A stretch of 64,000 nt of DNA, from the NCBI RefSeq assembly GCF_016859285.1, contig NC_053411.1:4972316-5036315 (forward strand). The letters run 5' to 3'. The stretch comes from Xiphias gladius (lineage: Eukaryota; Chordata; Actinopteri; Istiophoriformes; Xiphiidae). Every line of letters starts with the position of its first letter. The stretch's first letter is position 1. The notes beneath the pieces are model-generated. The model saw only the letters and a list, made by a program, of their open reading frames with translations. It was not told where the DNA came from and did not search any database. The position numbers and the translations under genes are program-made. Of this stretch, positions 46,551 through 59,937 are shown in pieces.

Positions 46551-47560
46551 TGTGTTTTATGTTTAGTGAATGTACCCCATTTACAGTTTTTCTCTATTGT
46601 CCTGATTCCAGTTGTGTTCTAAAACAGCAAATGCAGTGATCAAATACTTAAAAGGCATTTACCAAACTTAAAAAGATTTGTGTATTTTTATAGTTCTTTT
46701 TACTTTTTACACAACTTGTGTAGAAACTGTGTAAACATAAGCAGAGGTACAAAACCTTTGACTCTATAACCACTATATAGTCATATGTCAAGGAAGCAAA
46801 ATGGAAGCAAAGATAATTTGAAAAACGTGTTAGATTCACAGTAGGTAAGATGCAAATGTGAAGTAGGGAAAGCAGTTACAAGGAGGCTCATCCAAAAAAT
46901 ATCAATTGTCTTGCTTTCCCATGGAGAGTGAGTCTTTCATTGTTGCAGTCAGGTCACACTTCACCTGTGTCAAGATATGGTTTTTCCACATAACAGTTCG
47001 ATGAGCTACTTAAAAATTAAAATTAAATCTACCTCACCGGAAAATCCAGATTCTATGAAAAGCAAACGACTAGGCACAAAATGTCTCCTCCTTCACTGAG
47101 AAGTCCACTCTTAATGTACGTGCACTGGGGACGTCAAGCTTCCACATCACATTTGTGTAAGTTATTTCATATTACTTTATGTTATATATGAATATGGTAT
47201 ATTAACAAGAATCTTACCGCCTTCAGATGGATGTGAAAACAGCCCTCTAGTGTCAAACTCTGCACATACATAATTCTGCACAGTGAAGGTCAAACAAATG
47301 GGAACTTATGATTTGATGCTCTTTGATGAAAAATATTATTTTTCTTTTTACCATGTTCAGTAAGGATTTAAGAGTTTTTTTTTTTTTTTTCTTGTTAGGT
47401 AAATGTTTGTGATTTTGTTGATTGTATGCAGAGTTTTGAGATCATTTGGAGCATGTGCTGTTTTCAAATGGGGACACATGCTCAAAGCTGGGCTCTTTAT
47501 TTCTAACAATGGAGAACATCTGTATAATGACCTACTATGACCATCACACAATTAACAATG
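46551..47560. other. Spacer between convergent genes
   Basis: Lies between the putative 3' ends of the 86-aa gene (plus) and claudin-7 (minus). Nothing else is seen. Confidence 0.5.
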
Positions 47561-47570
47561 TTGCAATGTC

Positions 47571-47576
47571 TTTATT
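47571..47576 (-). terminator. Candidate polyadenylation signal of cldn7
   Basis: AATAAA on the minus strand about 940 bases beyond the claudin stop codon; it would give a 3' UTR of roughly 1 kb. Confidence 0.4.
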
Positions 47577-48517
47577 ATGTAAGTACCGTTGGACATGTTA
47601 AAAATGTTCTTTCATTAATTTTTCATTACATCATTATCTTCTAGATACGCCAAGTGTATAAAACTATGACATTTTAAAAAAAAAACAGCAGACACTGTTC
47701 CGAGCATAAGATGTCTTAATAAAAATATGAAAGAATCTCTGAAAGCTACAAACTATGTAAATCTACACAGGAGCAAAAACCTACATTTGAAAAAAAATAA
47801 ATAGAGGCAGTTCATTTTCATAGTGGCTGATATGGAAGCTAGTAGAGCGATAATGCCACAGTGACTACATAATAAAAAAAGGGTTTGTAACAGACTGGTA
47901 TGAGGAGCTGCAGGGCCTGTAGTGAGTATTGTAATAAAAGGCCTGTATGATGCAGTCCCCTTACACAGTGAGCCCTATGTGTGAAGTCACACCCTGCTCA
48001 TCGTAACGTCTATTTTAGAAACGCCAACAGTTAATATAAAACACCGTATTGTCACCCTGTGTCTCTGTTGTACGGAGCCCCGGAATCGCAGCCTATACAC
48101 CAAACTGGATTGATTACTTTTAATTACATGGCAAACGCTAAAAGATGCTGGTTCTAACATGGACGTGCAAATGTTGGCTACAATCCATCGTTTAGGCTAC
48201 AATTCAAGCGGTTACACCCCGAGGGTTGTTTATTACGTCAGGGGATCCGATTACAATGTGTTTGTGAAGTCCATTTGTAAACAACTGTGGAATGTGTGGA
48301 CGGGGTGTGGGACGTCATTCGTGAAACAACTGAGATTGCTGCATGATAATCAAGGGGTAATCAAAGGCCTGAACAAAAATGAAGGAAGTCCCATTTCAGT
48401 AACTCTTTGCATCTGTCTGATTCACAACTGCTCATACACCTTCAGTCCTACTCGCCGCTGACGCTGCAACAAGGGGGGGGACTTCTCTGTCTGAGTCCCA
48501 CTCTGTAGGGGGCGCTC

Positions 48518-51500
48518 TCAGACATATTCCTTAGTGCTGCTCGGAGGTCCAGAGCGGGAACTGGCCATGGATGGATATTTGGATACCTGCTTCTTTCTTG
48601 GACAGGAGGCAGCCAACATGGCCCCACCCAGGACATCTAGGAGGGAGCCGCCCCACGCAATGAAGATGGCCGCACCAAACTCAAACCTGGCAGAGATGAG
48701 ACGATACTGACTAGTAAACTCACAAAGCAAATGTAGGATTTGCAGTGATAAACTAGAAAGAGAGAAAGAACTAAACTTGTAGACTTTGCAAACAGTCCCA
48801 TAGAAACTTAAAATGTTGGAAGATGTAATCAGGCCTTTTTGAATTCAGTAAAGGTGAGTTTGCGTATGAATTCAACTTTTAATTTATAAGGAGAAGAATG
48901 TGTTATTTCCTTATTTCAAAAGTTACATAGTGTCACTTTAAGCAGAAAATAAAACAATGTCAAAGTTAATCCATTACAAGGAAAAAATCCTGCATTCGAA
49001 ATTATACTTACGTAAATTTACAGCAAAAGTAACTTATTTATTCATACTCCCTCAAGTAGTGTGTTACATTATTATCTATATTACGTTATTTAGATTTTAT
49101 CACTGATCCATTAATGTATAAGCAGTATTTAATGTAATAGGTGGATGAAAATGGAAATTGGAAACATTCAAGTAAAATTCAAAGTACCTGTAGTCCCAAA
49201 AAATACTTTAACATTTTGGAATGTTAAAATTTAAAAAGTATTAGATCTCATATCTATATATTAAATATGAAGCTACTGCAAGCACACACCTGGCTCTGTC
49301 TAAAGGAAGTCAATTCACCTTATACAAATATATCAGAAAGATCAGAAAGAAAGTGAATAAGCAATTTTCCCCAAAAGTCAAACGATTTGTTTATTTATAG
49401 TTCTTGAATACAGTGGGTTTTTGGGTCACTTACTTGGTGTTGACAGGAGTGTAGGGATTGTAAAAAGCCCGGATGACATTATGAGCAAACCACGAGCACG
49501 CTACGATGGCACAAAGCCCTGAGAGGAGAGAAAGTAAGCAACAAAGATGAATTAGTCCTTCAGAACATCATCAAAACCTGAGAGAGCAGACATGCTTTTA
49601 TCCACTTTATAGGCACCAGGCGGCTAGCCATTGACTTCAGCACAATTAGCTTTTAGTGTTTCTGTTGTCTTCAGAGCCAGTTAGACAACTTATGTTAGAA
49701 TCAGTGCCAGGAGTACTGGTCTCATTCAGTCTAATGACCTCGGAGGGGCCGAAGCAGTGGGAGGAAAGCTTTTAGGACTGAGGATCAAACTTCCTCCTAC
49801 GTATTGTATGATGTACAGGAGATCTAAGCAACTGTCTGATGGTGAGGTGATTTTGGGTGAGTCAAAATGAAATATTATGCAACCGGGTCTGTATTCATTA
49901 TTCTATAGGTCTCATAGACGAATAATATAGATTAGCATAGGTCCTACACAGTGGTTATAATATCACCGGAGCCAGGCAGCAGAAATTGGACTGAACAATA
50001 GTTAGGCCTGCACCCTTTTCTCACACATTTCCAGCTGCTCATTAGTCCAATTTTCCACAGATTTAGTCTTCCCAGTGCAAGGTTAAAGATTGTTTTTCCT
50101 TCACCATTAGACCAAAGTGGTTTTAGGTCCAGCCTAAAATATCTCAACAATTATAGTATGTATTGCCATGAAATCCAGTACAGATATTTGTGGTCCCCAG
50201 ACGGTGAATCCTAATGACTTTGATGATCACTTGACTTTTCTAGCACCACCATGAGGTCCAACAACTACTGGATGGGTTGCCATTAATTTCAATACACAAA
50301 TTCATGTCCCCCCTTTAGGATGATTTGTATTATCTTTGGTAGTCCATCATCGGATTTATTTTGGTTTATGACTGATTACCTACACTAACGTATGACATTC
50401 CCATCAGCCTCATTTGTACTTTGTGTTTAGTTCTAATTAGCCAATGTTAACGTGCTAACGTACTAAACTAAGATGGTCACCATGAAAAAAAAATTAACAT
50501 GAGCATGTTAGCAATGTCATTGTGAGAATGGTAGCATGCTGGCATTAGCATTTAGTCCAAAGTAGCCTAAGTATAACCTTGCAGAGCTGCAGTGTTAAAG
50601 GAACATAATGAATGCAGATGCTTCAGTGCAAGGTTAGTCTTCACTGAATGGTTTGATGAGTATGAAAATCATTAGCTACAGCTGTCAGAGTCACTTGGTG
50701 GTCTCCACCCAGTTGAAAACCTGAATATTCTGGAGCAACTTCTTAGACAGTACTCCCCACCAGCATCATCAAAACACCGAATGCAGGAATGTATTTTGGT
50801 AGAATGATGTTCCAATCCCTCCAGTAGAATTCCACATGTGGAAGCTGTTTTGGCAGCTCGTGGTGGAACAACACCTTTCTTGTTGGTTTTCCCTTTAATT
50901 TGTCATCCATCTGTAATCAGATTTCTCTCACATGAACCGTCATTGACAAATTGTCTCACAACGTGATGAAACCCATACGTTTTGTATGTTAAAGATTTGA
51001 AATGTTTAAAAGTTTGGTTATTTTTATGAGAATAAATAGCTTATATTTGTAGTTTCTGAAATACTACCTTTTGGGGAATTCACATTTACACTGACATCAA
51101 AAAGAGTTATAGTGGATACTTGGTATCAAGTTAGACACTACAAGGAAATGGGTGATAATTCTAAAGGAGCATTTCCATCCTCACCCCCCACTAGGAGGAT
51201 GATGCCTCCTGTCATTGCAACGCGGGACTTGCGTAGTTTGTCACTCCCTCCACAGGTGGTGCACTTCATTCCCATACAGGCCACACCCAACCCTGCGATG
51301 GACACTATGATGCCAACTATCATCAAGGCACGAGTGGCCTGAAGCGAACCTGGAGAAGACACAGAGAAGGAAACAAAAAATGATTAAAGAAGAGCACAGG
51401 AAGTGTTTGTTGGTTCTGTAAGGGGAGGCAGCGAATACATGTCCTTTTGTCTAGTGGTATGTGGGAGTGCATCTTAAAAAGATTAAAAATGCAGCACTTT

Positions 51501-53932
51501 GCAAAAACGCAAAGAGCACATGAGGTCAAATAATCAACCCTATTTGCAAGGTGCCAATCTGAAAGCACAAACTAGAAAATGATAAGGACGACTAATAAAC
51601 CATCCGTGAACTATCAAAGAGACTTTAGTGTGTGTCCAGAGGTTGTGAATTACATTCACATTAGCCTGTCAGGAAACTTTTATGTGAGCTTTTTCTTGAG
51701 GAGGAACCATGGGATACACATGAACACACCGCGGCACAGACAAACGGAAAGAAAAAAACACATATCACACTCTTTCTTTTTCACTGTCTCCCTCCCATCT
51801 GTTGCTGTTTTAGAGGTGGAGGCCTGCTGAAAAAACTACTTTCAGGATCCTCATCTGTCAGCCCCCCCCCATAAACCTATCACAGGGTGCCCTATCTCCC
51901 CCACCCTCTGTCCACCTAGAACCAGTCTGTGCCAGTCTAGGCCATCCCTGCCCTGCCCAAACAAACAAAACCCTCCAGCAGAGAGGGAGGGACTGAAGGA
52001 TGGGTAGAGAGACACAGAGGGGAAGAGGATGTAGTGGAGAGAGAGAGGAGAGGAGGGTGAACTCTATAAAATAGTGAGAAACGGGAAACAATAGGGCGGA
52101 TTATATAGTAAATGCAAATCCAGTGCAGGATGCACACAATCACAGTCACACACCATTGTACCACAGAGTAACATCATTTTAGCCATGAAGCCATTACACC
52201 GTGGCTGTATTAAACTCCAAAGAGGCCCCAGTCCAAAAATTGGCTGTGGTTCTCATTTGACCATTTGTTTGTTTTATCTAGGAATCTGCACCATCTACAT
52301 TTTGACATAAGGCCCCTCGACAAGTGTATACACAAGAAAGACCCATGTTGAGGCCCTTATATTTCAGCTAAAATTAATCAGATTTATTCAAACCACAAGT
52401 CTGAAACTCAAGGCCAGTTGCCCTCTTTTCCTGGTTGGTGATCCAGCTCAACATTAAACCTACTGTACGCAGCCAACGCAATGCATTAGCATGTAGTTTG
52501 CTTGCATTAGTATGAAAATTGTATCACTTGGCACGAGAATATAGGTTAGATCAGATGTACTGTATATTAGTAGAGAAAGTTTCAGTTTTAAATCAAAATT
52601 AAAAAAGAAAGTAACAGTGTTTGTTCATAGATGGGTCATAATTGGCTCCAAAACCCAAATCTACCTCACAGCTACCTCTACGAATTTAAAAACCTCCATA
52701 ATGTCCTGAGTGTAAATCAGCAAATGCGGCCAGACATCTGCAGGACCATTCCGGTTATCACTGCACGACGGTTGCTATACAAAACATGAATTAGTGTCTA
52801 TTTCTTTATGTAAAACTTTTGTTTAATCATGTTAAATCACTGTAATGGTTGACGTTCAGTAGATGGTTGGTATGCTCTGGTTTAGTTACCATGGTCACCA
52901 CTACCCATGAGGGTTTTAAACAGATTATTTTGGCAGCATCTTTGGCAACCATTTCTGTGGTGTTTTCACTGTCTGCTTTATTTTATATGCTAGTTCTGGT
53001 GAAACACGGGTACAGTTTGTCACTGGGACCATAATATGGCAAAAAACACCTTGTGTCAAATGAAACTAAAGTAGACTTTCCATCTCGAGGGAATTTCTCT
53101 TCACCAACCATCCAAAGGCTTTAACAGAGATTGCAGAATGATGATGCCTGGATAATGTATCATGTTGCATGAGTGTGTTGGAGTGTGAATGTTGGGAAGT
53201 TTGTGTGTTAGGAGGTGGGCGACAGTAGGGTGGGAGGGTTTCCTTGAATGTGACAATATATGGGTGAGGTTTCTCGGAAAAGCTTTTAACCCTCCTCGGT
53301 TCCTTTTCAAACTCATTTGTAGCTGCCTTTATGAAAGGAAACCTTACAGAGTGTATGGATGGTAATTAAGATGTGACGAGCAGATTATGACCTGAGGTGG
53401 TAAAACTAATCAGTATCAGTGTGGTCTTATTCACATGAAGGAGGTGTTTTGATGGACCAGGTGGGTCCCAGGTGGAGAAGCCGAGGTCACGAATAAGAGA
53501 CTGGACTTTTGGACTTACACAATCCAGCACTGTAATACCACTAAAGTGAATTTCATTCAGTGTCCACTCCGGGGGCAAACTGTTGATTTCAATGCCAATA
53601 ACAGTGATGACTTACCTTGCACTACTAAAAAAAAAAAAAGAAAAAAGAAATAAAGCACATGTATGCACAGAACAGATTAAAAGCTATAATTCCACACTGG
53701 ACTACTTACTGTCGAGCTGCAGGATGGAGTCGTAGATTTTACACTGGAGCTGTCCGGTACTTTGGAAGGCGCATGACATCCACAGCCCCTGGTACATGGC
53801 CACCGCTGTGATGATGTTGTCCCCGATGTAGGCAGACATCTTCCACTGCGGCAGGATAGTCCCGATGATCAGTCCGACGATACCAATAAGCGACAGGAAG
53901 AATCCCAACAGCTGAATACCGGAGTTGGCCAT
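48518..53932 (-). CDS. cldn7: Claudin-7 (tight-junction protein), four exons
   Basis: Exons 53710-53932, 51185-51349, 49434-49518 and 48518-48686 join with canonical sites and phases (642 nt) to give 213 residues, the usual claudin length. Claudins are four-span membrane proteins that seal or form ion pores in epithelial tight junctions. Seen: [15 protein letters not shown] (helix 1); the claudin signature W30, GLW (49-51), C54 and C64 in the first loop; [15 protein letters not shown] (helix 2); GMKCTTCGG after it; [12 protein letters not shown] (helix 3) in exon 3; [13 protein letters not shown] (helix 4); a cytoplasmic tail with CPRKK and a terminal KEYV, a PDZ-binding end for ZO proteins. 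[14 protein letters not shown] and the TSSG-type tail fit fish claudin-7 better than claudin-1 or -19. Which duplicate (a or b) cannot be told. chrnb1 lies 6 kb away on the same strand. Confidence 0.93.
48950..49220. repeat. Diverged dispersed repeat (possible copy 3 of the 30600-31325 family)
   Basis: Fragments such as AATCCTGCATTCGAAATTAT and ATTCAAAGTACCTGTAGTCC resemble copy 1. Just before it, at 48920-48943, is an end-like stretch (AAAGTTACATAGTGTCACTT) typical of short fish DNA transposons. It lies in claudin-7 intron 3. Confidence 0.4.
49930..50640. repeat. Dispersed fish repeat in claudin-7 intron 2
   Basis: Contains segments I recognise as a very common fish repeat: 'TGACATTCCCATCAGCCTCA', 'CAATGTTAACGTGCTAACGT', 'ACTAAGATGGTCACCATG' and 'CATGCTGGCATTAGCATTTA'. 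Boundaries are approximate and the superfamily is unknown to me. Confidence 0.55.
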
Positions 53933-55735
53933 CGTTTTTTTTTTTTTTAAATTCCCCCTCTCTAAACTAACTTTGAAAGGGACCCCGCGCTCCTGAAAGC
54001 TCCCGAAATGTCTTTGGAGCTCTTTTAATTGTCACAAAATGATGAAAAAGCCGCCGGTACTGTCCGTGTGGCTCCTGAGTTGCGTACCGGGGTCCTCCGT
54101 CGGGGATGGGCTTCCAAGATGTGGGTGATGGTGTGAAGTGGGTGTGTAATTATCATGCCTGCTGATGCATGGAGCTGCAGTTCTCAGTGGTCGCGGGGAG
54201 TTGCTGCTGGGAAATGTCCCCTCTGGGTCCAGCAAAGCAACAGGTTGTCTCAATTTCTAACCTTTTCAAATCTGTCACACCCTTCAGTGGCTCCATCACT
54301 ACAAACTCATGTAAACCCGCACAACTTCATTTGTGAATTCTCATCTGTTTCCTGTGATACTCAACATCAGGGTACATTTTGCGGCAATTTGTAGCCTGTA
54401 TTTACATGACATATAATGGTAAAGCCATAGAAGACAGGACACTTGTGCTCTGAATATTCAACTCCAATATAAGCATCAGTTTAACATGAGTGTTTAAAAA
54501 AATGAATATGCCTGATTTCATATTGTTCTACAGTCCAGTCACCAGCTACTATTGATGAACAACTAAGAAGGTGTATTAAAAGCATAATTTTGCTCCAGCA
54601 TAATTTTCAAATCTGACTCAAATTATTCTTTAGTTTTACATTTTAGAAAGCGTGTGTGCGAACACAGTATACACACTATACTATCTGTAGTACAACCACT
54701 GACCCAGATTGAAGATATAAGTCCACATCTCTGTGCAAAGTAGACTAAACTCTCAGCTGTCCTTTTAGCCCAGATCAGGCTTGGTGCAGATTCATGACCT
54801 CTCTGTTACCCATGTTGTGGTAATGAGATATTGCAGGCTGCTGGATAAGAACAGAAAGATTTGCTGTATCAAACTAATCTAGTCAAGTCAAAGTTGCATA
54901 CAGTACCAGACGGCTGAAAGAGGTGGATGGAGGACCCATGGCTTAGCTGTCTGCATAGTGTCACATATTCTGTTTCGGATAAACCATCATCATTGATTAC
55001 ATTTGACAAAAGATAATTATAAAATAAATCATAGCTATTCAGATACTAAATTAAGTAAAGCTTTACTGGAATTAATATCATAAAAACTGGTAAATAAAAC
55101 TTAAAGCATTAAACCTATCGTATGGGGGCATCTAAAACCACTGAAAACATGTAAAAGTCACTCCAAACAGACATGGAAATCAGTACATTAAAATTAAGAG
55201 TTCAAATTAAGAGTCGAAATACATAAATATTTCATAGTATATAATGAGGAAGTTGGATGAACCAAGGAACAACACTGGGAAAAAGTGCTGCAGTAGAGTT
55301 GGGATTATAGGCCGCCAGTGGACTGTCCTCCGTTTTCTTAGCCAACCTCACAAGTTTTAGTCTGGTTAAACCAGAGTTATGTAAAAAATGTAATGAGAAA
55401 TGTCCTTGCTATGAGGTATTTGTGCAATCCGTATGTATGCGCCGTTATGTTCATCAACAAATTAATTGGATGGGACTGTTTTATACTTGTTGTTACTTAA
55501 TAATATTTTACAATATATTTGTTCCATTGGGTCCATTAACATGCAAGTTGTAGCCACTTCCCGCAGTGAATCGGAAAAAAACAAGAGACAATAGCAAGCA
55601 TTGTCCATATCAGAGGTCAGGCTTAGCACTGCAGTGTGCATGACTTCACACTGGGGCTAAACAATAGTCCTACAGCAATGGGAGAGGAAGTAATAACCTA
55701 TAAGCCTGGAGGAAGTCATCCCTACTGCCAGGTTA
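53933..55735. other. Claudin-7 5' UTR/promoter and spacer
   Basis: The first few hundred bases upstream of the claudin ATG are GC-rich and carry the 5' UTR and promoter. Beyond about 54400 I see only AT-rich spacer without genes. Confidence 0.45.
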
Positions 55736-57040
55736 ATGGGAATGTGCTCACCTACTGGCTGGGTTACCTATTTAAAATGTAATGAGGCTGTGCTCCCACA
55801 GGTCCGTTCCCCTTCCTTTCCTCTTCCAGAACTCTACTGCCTTGAACTGTTCTTTTATTTTCTCATGTTCTTGCCCTTTCCCTCCACCTTCACCCACCTC
55901 TTCTCTCACCATAACTCTTTTTCCCTCCACTGTACCCAGGCTGGAGTAATAGGCCTCGAGGTTTGGCTGTTGAGGCCAACAAATGCCGCATTGTTGCCAG
56001 GGAGGAATGACCCGATAGCTCAAGGAGTCAGTTTCACTTTGATACAGAGTTTGAGAAGCAGGAGGAGGAAGAGGAGGAAGAAGAGGCAGGTTTGGGGGCT
56101 GAAAGTACTTGAGGGTCAAGGTGGGAATGGAAAGATGAAGGAGAGACAACGAAGAAAAAACATATGGTATGTAGGTAAGAAATGTGGGCACAAAGGGCTG
56201 TATGAGATGTGGAAGAGGAAGAGGATCAGGAAGAAGATCAGGGGCCAGTGTCAGGCCTACCAGTGCTGTTGCTACTGGTAACCTGATTTATATGATGTCC
56301 TTTTGGTTGCTTTTCCAACCAGGTCCTGAATTGCAAAGAATACAAAAAGAACATTGCTCTTCCCCCCTCTGCTCTCTCTCCTCTTTTCCCTTTTACTACT
56401 TTCTTTTTTAAAAGCGTAAACACACATTTGTCTTGCTGGTTTAGCCGTTGCTCCACACTCAATAGGAGGTGAAAAAGAAAACAGCTAAATCAGCCCGAAG
56501 AAGGGCACTAACAACATTCTCTCGGGGGCTCTCCCTCCCGTTTCTGAGGCCTCCTCTGGGTCTGAAGTGAGCAAGTAGAGTGCAAATCTAATGATTGAAG
56601 TCCTTTAAGTGCCCTTGGAAGTCACTGAGGCATTAGCAATAAAACATGCTGGGCCCACGGCTTTTCCCTGAAAAGCTCTGAGTGCGCAAATGAGGGGGAT
56701 GGCGCCCTTCTCTTCATGTCCCCTGTTTCTCCATCTTCAGCCTTCTTATGCAACAAGACTTGGCTTTGTGCAGCAGCAGCAGGACAGGACCAACAGATTG
56801 TGTTCTCGGTCTTGTGGACTCATTCTTCTCGTCTTCCCTCTGTGGCAATGAGAGAGAGGTGTTCTTCTCTCTTAAGAGCTTGGCAAGTGCTACATACATG
56901 CTACACTGTGGCTTAATGCTGCACATCAGTGACCATGAAAATGACTACAGTGTACAGGCCCAGATTCAAAGAAGAGGGGCGCATTTGTCAGATGAGTAAA
57001 AATGAGTTTAGATACAAATTTAAAGCCCTGGTGCATGTTC
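55736..57040. other. Purine-rich spacer with long chance reading frames
   Basis: Overlapping open frames occur on both strands (181 codons on plus, 139 on minus). They run through pyrimidine-rich (55800-55930) and purine-rich (56050-56240) DNA, giving Arg/Lys-rich or Pro/Leu-rich low-complexity translations. No splice or family support; treated as non-coding. Confidence 0.5.
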
Positions 57041-57049
57041 TTTTGAATC

Positions 57050-57290
57050 TCTTTGTAGTTTTGTAGCGCTCTATTCATTTTATATCTCTTTGTGGTCATT
57101 TTACATCTCAGTGTAGCTGTTCTGTGTCTCATGGTGGTCTTCTGTGTCTCTTTTTAGCACTTTTGCCACTTTTTTAGTTGTTTTTACATCTCGTTTGACA
57201 TCTCGTTTAGATAAATGTGGTCATTTTACATCTCACTGTAATCATTTTGCATATTTTTGTGGTTGTTTTGTATCTCTTTTTAATTGTTTT
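57050..57290. repeat. Degenerate minisatellite, about 24-bp period
   Basis: Diverged repeats of a unit like TTTGTGGTCATTTTACATCTC (21 bases seen, split here as TTTGTGGTCATT and TTACATCTC) recur about ten times. It is a tandem repeat type common in fish intergenic DNA. Confidence 0.7.
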
Positions 57291-57464
57291 CCATTTTCCA
57301 TGATAACAATGAGCCGACCATGGGTGGTCAATCTGATTTCACCACCCCTGGCCACCCCAATGGCCCCACCCCTGTACTCAGCCAAACTAAAATATGGTTA
57401 TTTTTGCCATATTATACATAACCATATTTAAGTTTGGTAAATAAGCCAACAGTAGCATACAAAA

Positions 57465-57645
57465 TAACACTAACACTGGGTAAAAACAACCCACACAATA
57501 TATTGATAATAATTTATTGTGTTCACAAAGTGAACCCAGTATTAAATTCACCTTGTGAATACAATATATTGTGTTAATATATTATTAATATATTATATTA
57601 ACACCCGGTGTTATGTTGGTGCTGGGTCAATTTTGATGTGGTGAT
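57465..57645. repeat. Short inverted-repeat element
   Basis: The left part (TAACACTAACACTGGGTAAA) and the right part (TAACACCGGGTGTTATGTTG, then CTGGGTCAA) are partly complementary around an AT-rich centre with ATATTGTGTT and its complement. This suggests a small palindromic MITE. Ends are approximate. Confidence 0.4.
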
Positions 57646-58530
57646 TTCTGCAACAGAACATTGCTCATTTCCTGAAGCATCACACTGTTCCAATGGATCT
57701 ACAGTCGTCTGACCAAAGTCTTATCACTGTCTCTGAAAAAAAAGTCAGATGAATAAGAGAGCGAGTATTAGTACCTTCGGGCTCTAAGGTGGACGAGTTC
57801 CACTGCCTATATCAGACTGGCTGGATGTGTAGATTTTATACATCTCGGTGTTAAAAGACCAAACCCTAAAAGCTTTTAGTCAAAAAATGTTTTAAAGAAT
57901 ATTTTCAGTATATTTTTCTATTGTCATTTTTTTAGGTTTTGACTATCTGTACAGCACTTTAAACTTTTCTTAAGTGATAGAAAAATAGCGCTTATTCCAC
58001 AGATTGTCAGTGGGCAGAAACAACCTGAACAGCGTTGGGTTGAATTTGTTGCTTCCGATTAATGGAGTAAATGTAGAAATGACCATATTGAACACAGCTG
58101 ATAGTACAAGAATCTCAGCTGAAGTTAACTAAAGGATACTCTTCTGTGCTATAGCTACGTTATGATTTATGTTGTTAAACAGTGACATAATGTCTCTTCA
58201 AGCAGGACTGTAGCTCCGATAGGTTATAAGACATTTGATTTAACAAGAGATGTGTGTTAAAGATTGACTGACACAGGAGTGTCAATGACATTTTCAGGGA
58301 AGTCAGATTTGGGTCAACAATCACATAATCATTCACAGAGATAAATGAGATGACAGTGTAGCTCATGATGTGACAGGAAATAAGCAAAAATGACTGAAAA
58401 CTGATGAATCAAAAGATGACAAATTCAAGTTCATCTTTCCTTTTAAAGTAATATGTGTAAAAAGAATAAATATAATTGCAAAATCATCCCTTTTTTCTTT
58501 AAATGTATTTTTTCTTTTCTTATGACCTTA

Positions 58531-59028
58531 TAAAGATGCTATATTGTATGTAAGTATTTGCTATCGCTACATAGCCAACTTTAGCATTAACAACTGTTTA
58601 CTTACCAGTCTAGAAGAAACGCTGCAATTTCAACATCAAACATCATCCTTTTACTCGCCAAGAGCTGTCACCAGCGATGGAAAGCAAAACCATTGTTAAC
58701 TCTTGTTTTGCTTCTATTTCTATCCCTTTTTTTCTTTGCCGCCAAATGCGGTTTCTTGCCCTGTGGGCAGCGCTACTTCTTCATCCTCTCAGAGAAGACT
58801 GGACGCTACAGGGACTCACTATCGCCTCTTGAAGTACAAAGTGGTATTACGAGACGGAATGGGCTGGGGCTAACTAATTAGCATGCTAGCCTCAGCTGAT
58901 ATCGCTGCAACACAATACATAGACGTCTTTGATATACTATCAAAACTGTTGTTTCTTCAAATTCTGTCGATAATTTTTGTTAGTTTGGAACGTTTTTTAA
59001 CAAAAATACTTACATATAGCACCTTTAA
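58531..59028. mobile_element. Non-autonomous DNA transposon (MITE) with terminal inverted repeats
   Basis: The left end TAAAGATGCTATATTGTATG, followed by TAAGTATTT, mirrors the right end (read inverted TTTAAAGGTGCTATATGTAA, then GTATTTTTG). The element is about 500 bp, with an internal stretch (CCGCCAAATGCGGTTTC) but no transposase. The TIR sequence is one I associate with abundant fish hAT-like MITEs; the superfamily is inference. Confidence 0.6.
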
Positions 59029-59937
59029 ACCCAATGTCTAGAAAAGTATTGACATTATTTACCTTTCCCTTTGCCATAAATTGGGCTTATTGGCCTTTTA
59101 TTTTTGTTTGCCATATGTATATTATCTAACATAAAGCTTTTTGGGAGAGGTCTGTCTCCCTGTTAGACCTGTTATGATCAGAACTCCACTAAAAGATATA
59201 TAAATGGAGAAGAAATATACTCTGGGATTTGGGAGGGGTACTGTTGTGCAAAAAGTTCTTTTGACACCAATCACACATGAAGAACTGATGAAACCCATTA
59301 AATGTAGACCTGTTTTACAGCCAAGGTCTCTTAAAGATGTTTTCTGAGCTGTTAAAAAACATCTGGGGTCTCCATGATTAGAAATATATACTGTACCTTT
59401 TGCCTAGTTTTCGTCTAACAAGTGTTTTGACTTAACATTATATTGCTGCCCCCTAATGCCCAAAAGCCAACATTACAATCACTAAGTGTAATCACTGTTG
59501 AACACAAACTAGTAGTTTCCTGCATGCTCCACAAAGTAAAGCACATTCATAAAGGTGGTTTGTTAAATAACACAAACACTGTCACTTTCAAGAAACATGT
59601 TTCTCAAGCTTTTAGACTCAAACATTATCACATTAAATACATTATTTAGACCAAAATAATGCAAAACCATTGAGTGTTACCACATATACATTTACCTTCT
59701 GTATATCTATACATGGATTCTGTTATTATGTCAGCCATGTGTCAGGCCTGTGTATGTGACACGTTTTCACCTGCAACCTGACCTCACAAAACATCTCAGA
59801 GGCTGACAACAGAAATATGGAATAGGTATTTATGGAAAGTCAGATCTGGTGATTTCAGAAAGCACCAAAAAGAAGTAGAAATAAAGTGACAACCAAACAA
59901 TTTATCAAGCTCCAACTGCGTGTGTGTCTGTTGTCAT
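59029..59937. other. Probable chrnb1 3' UTR and spacer
   Basis: The part adjacent to 59938 must include the chrnb1 3' UTR; I cannot fix its end. No other feature. Confidence 0.4.

Noticed and set aside
55736-56281. 181-codon plus-strand frame and overlapping 139-codon minus-strand frame
   Set aside because: Low-complexity purine/pyrimidine DNA; translations are Arg/Lys- or Pro/Leu-rich with no family likeness and no splice or polyadenylation support.
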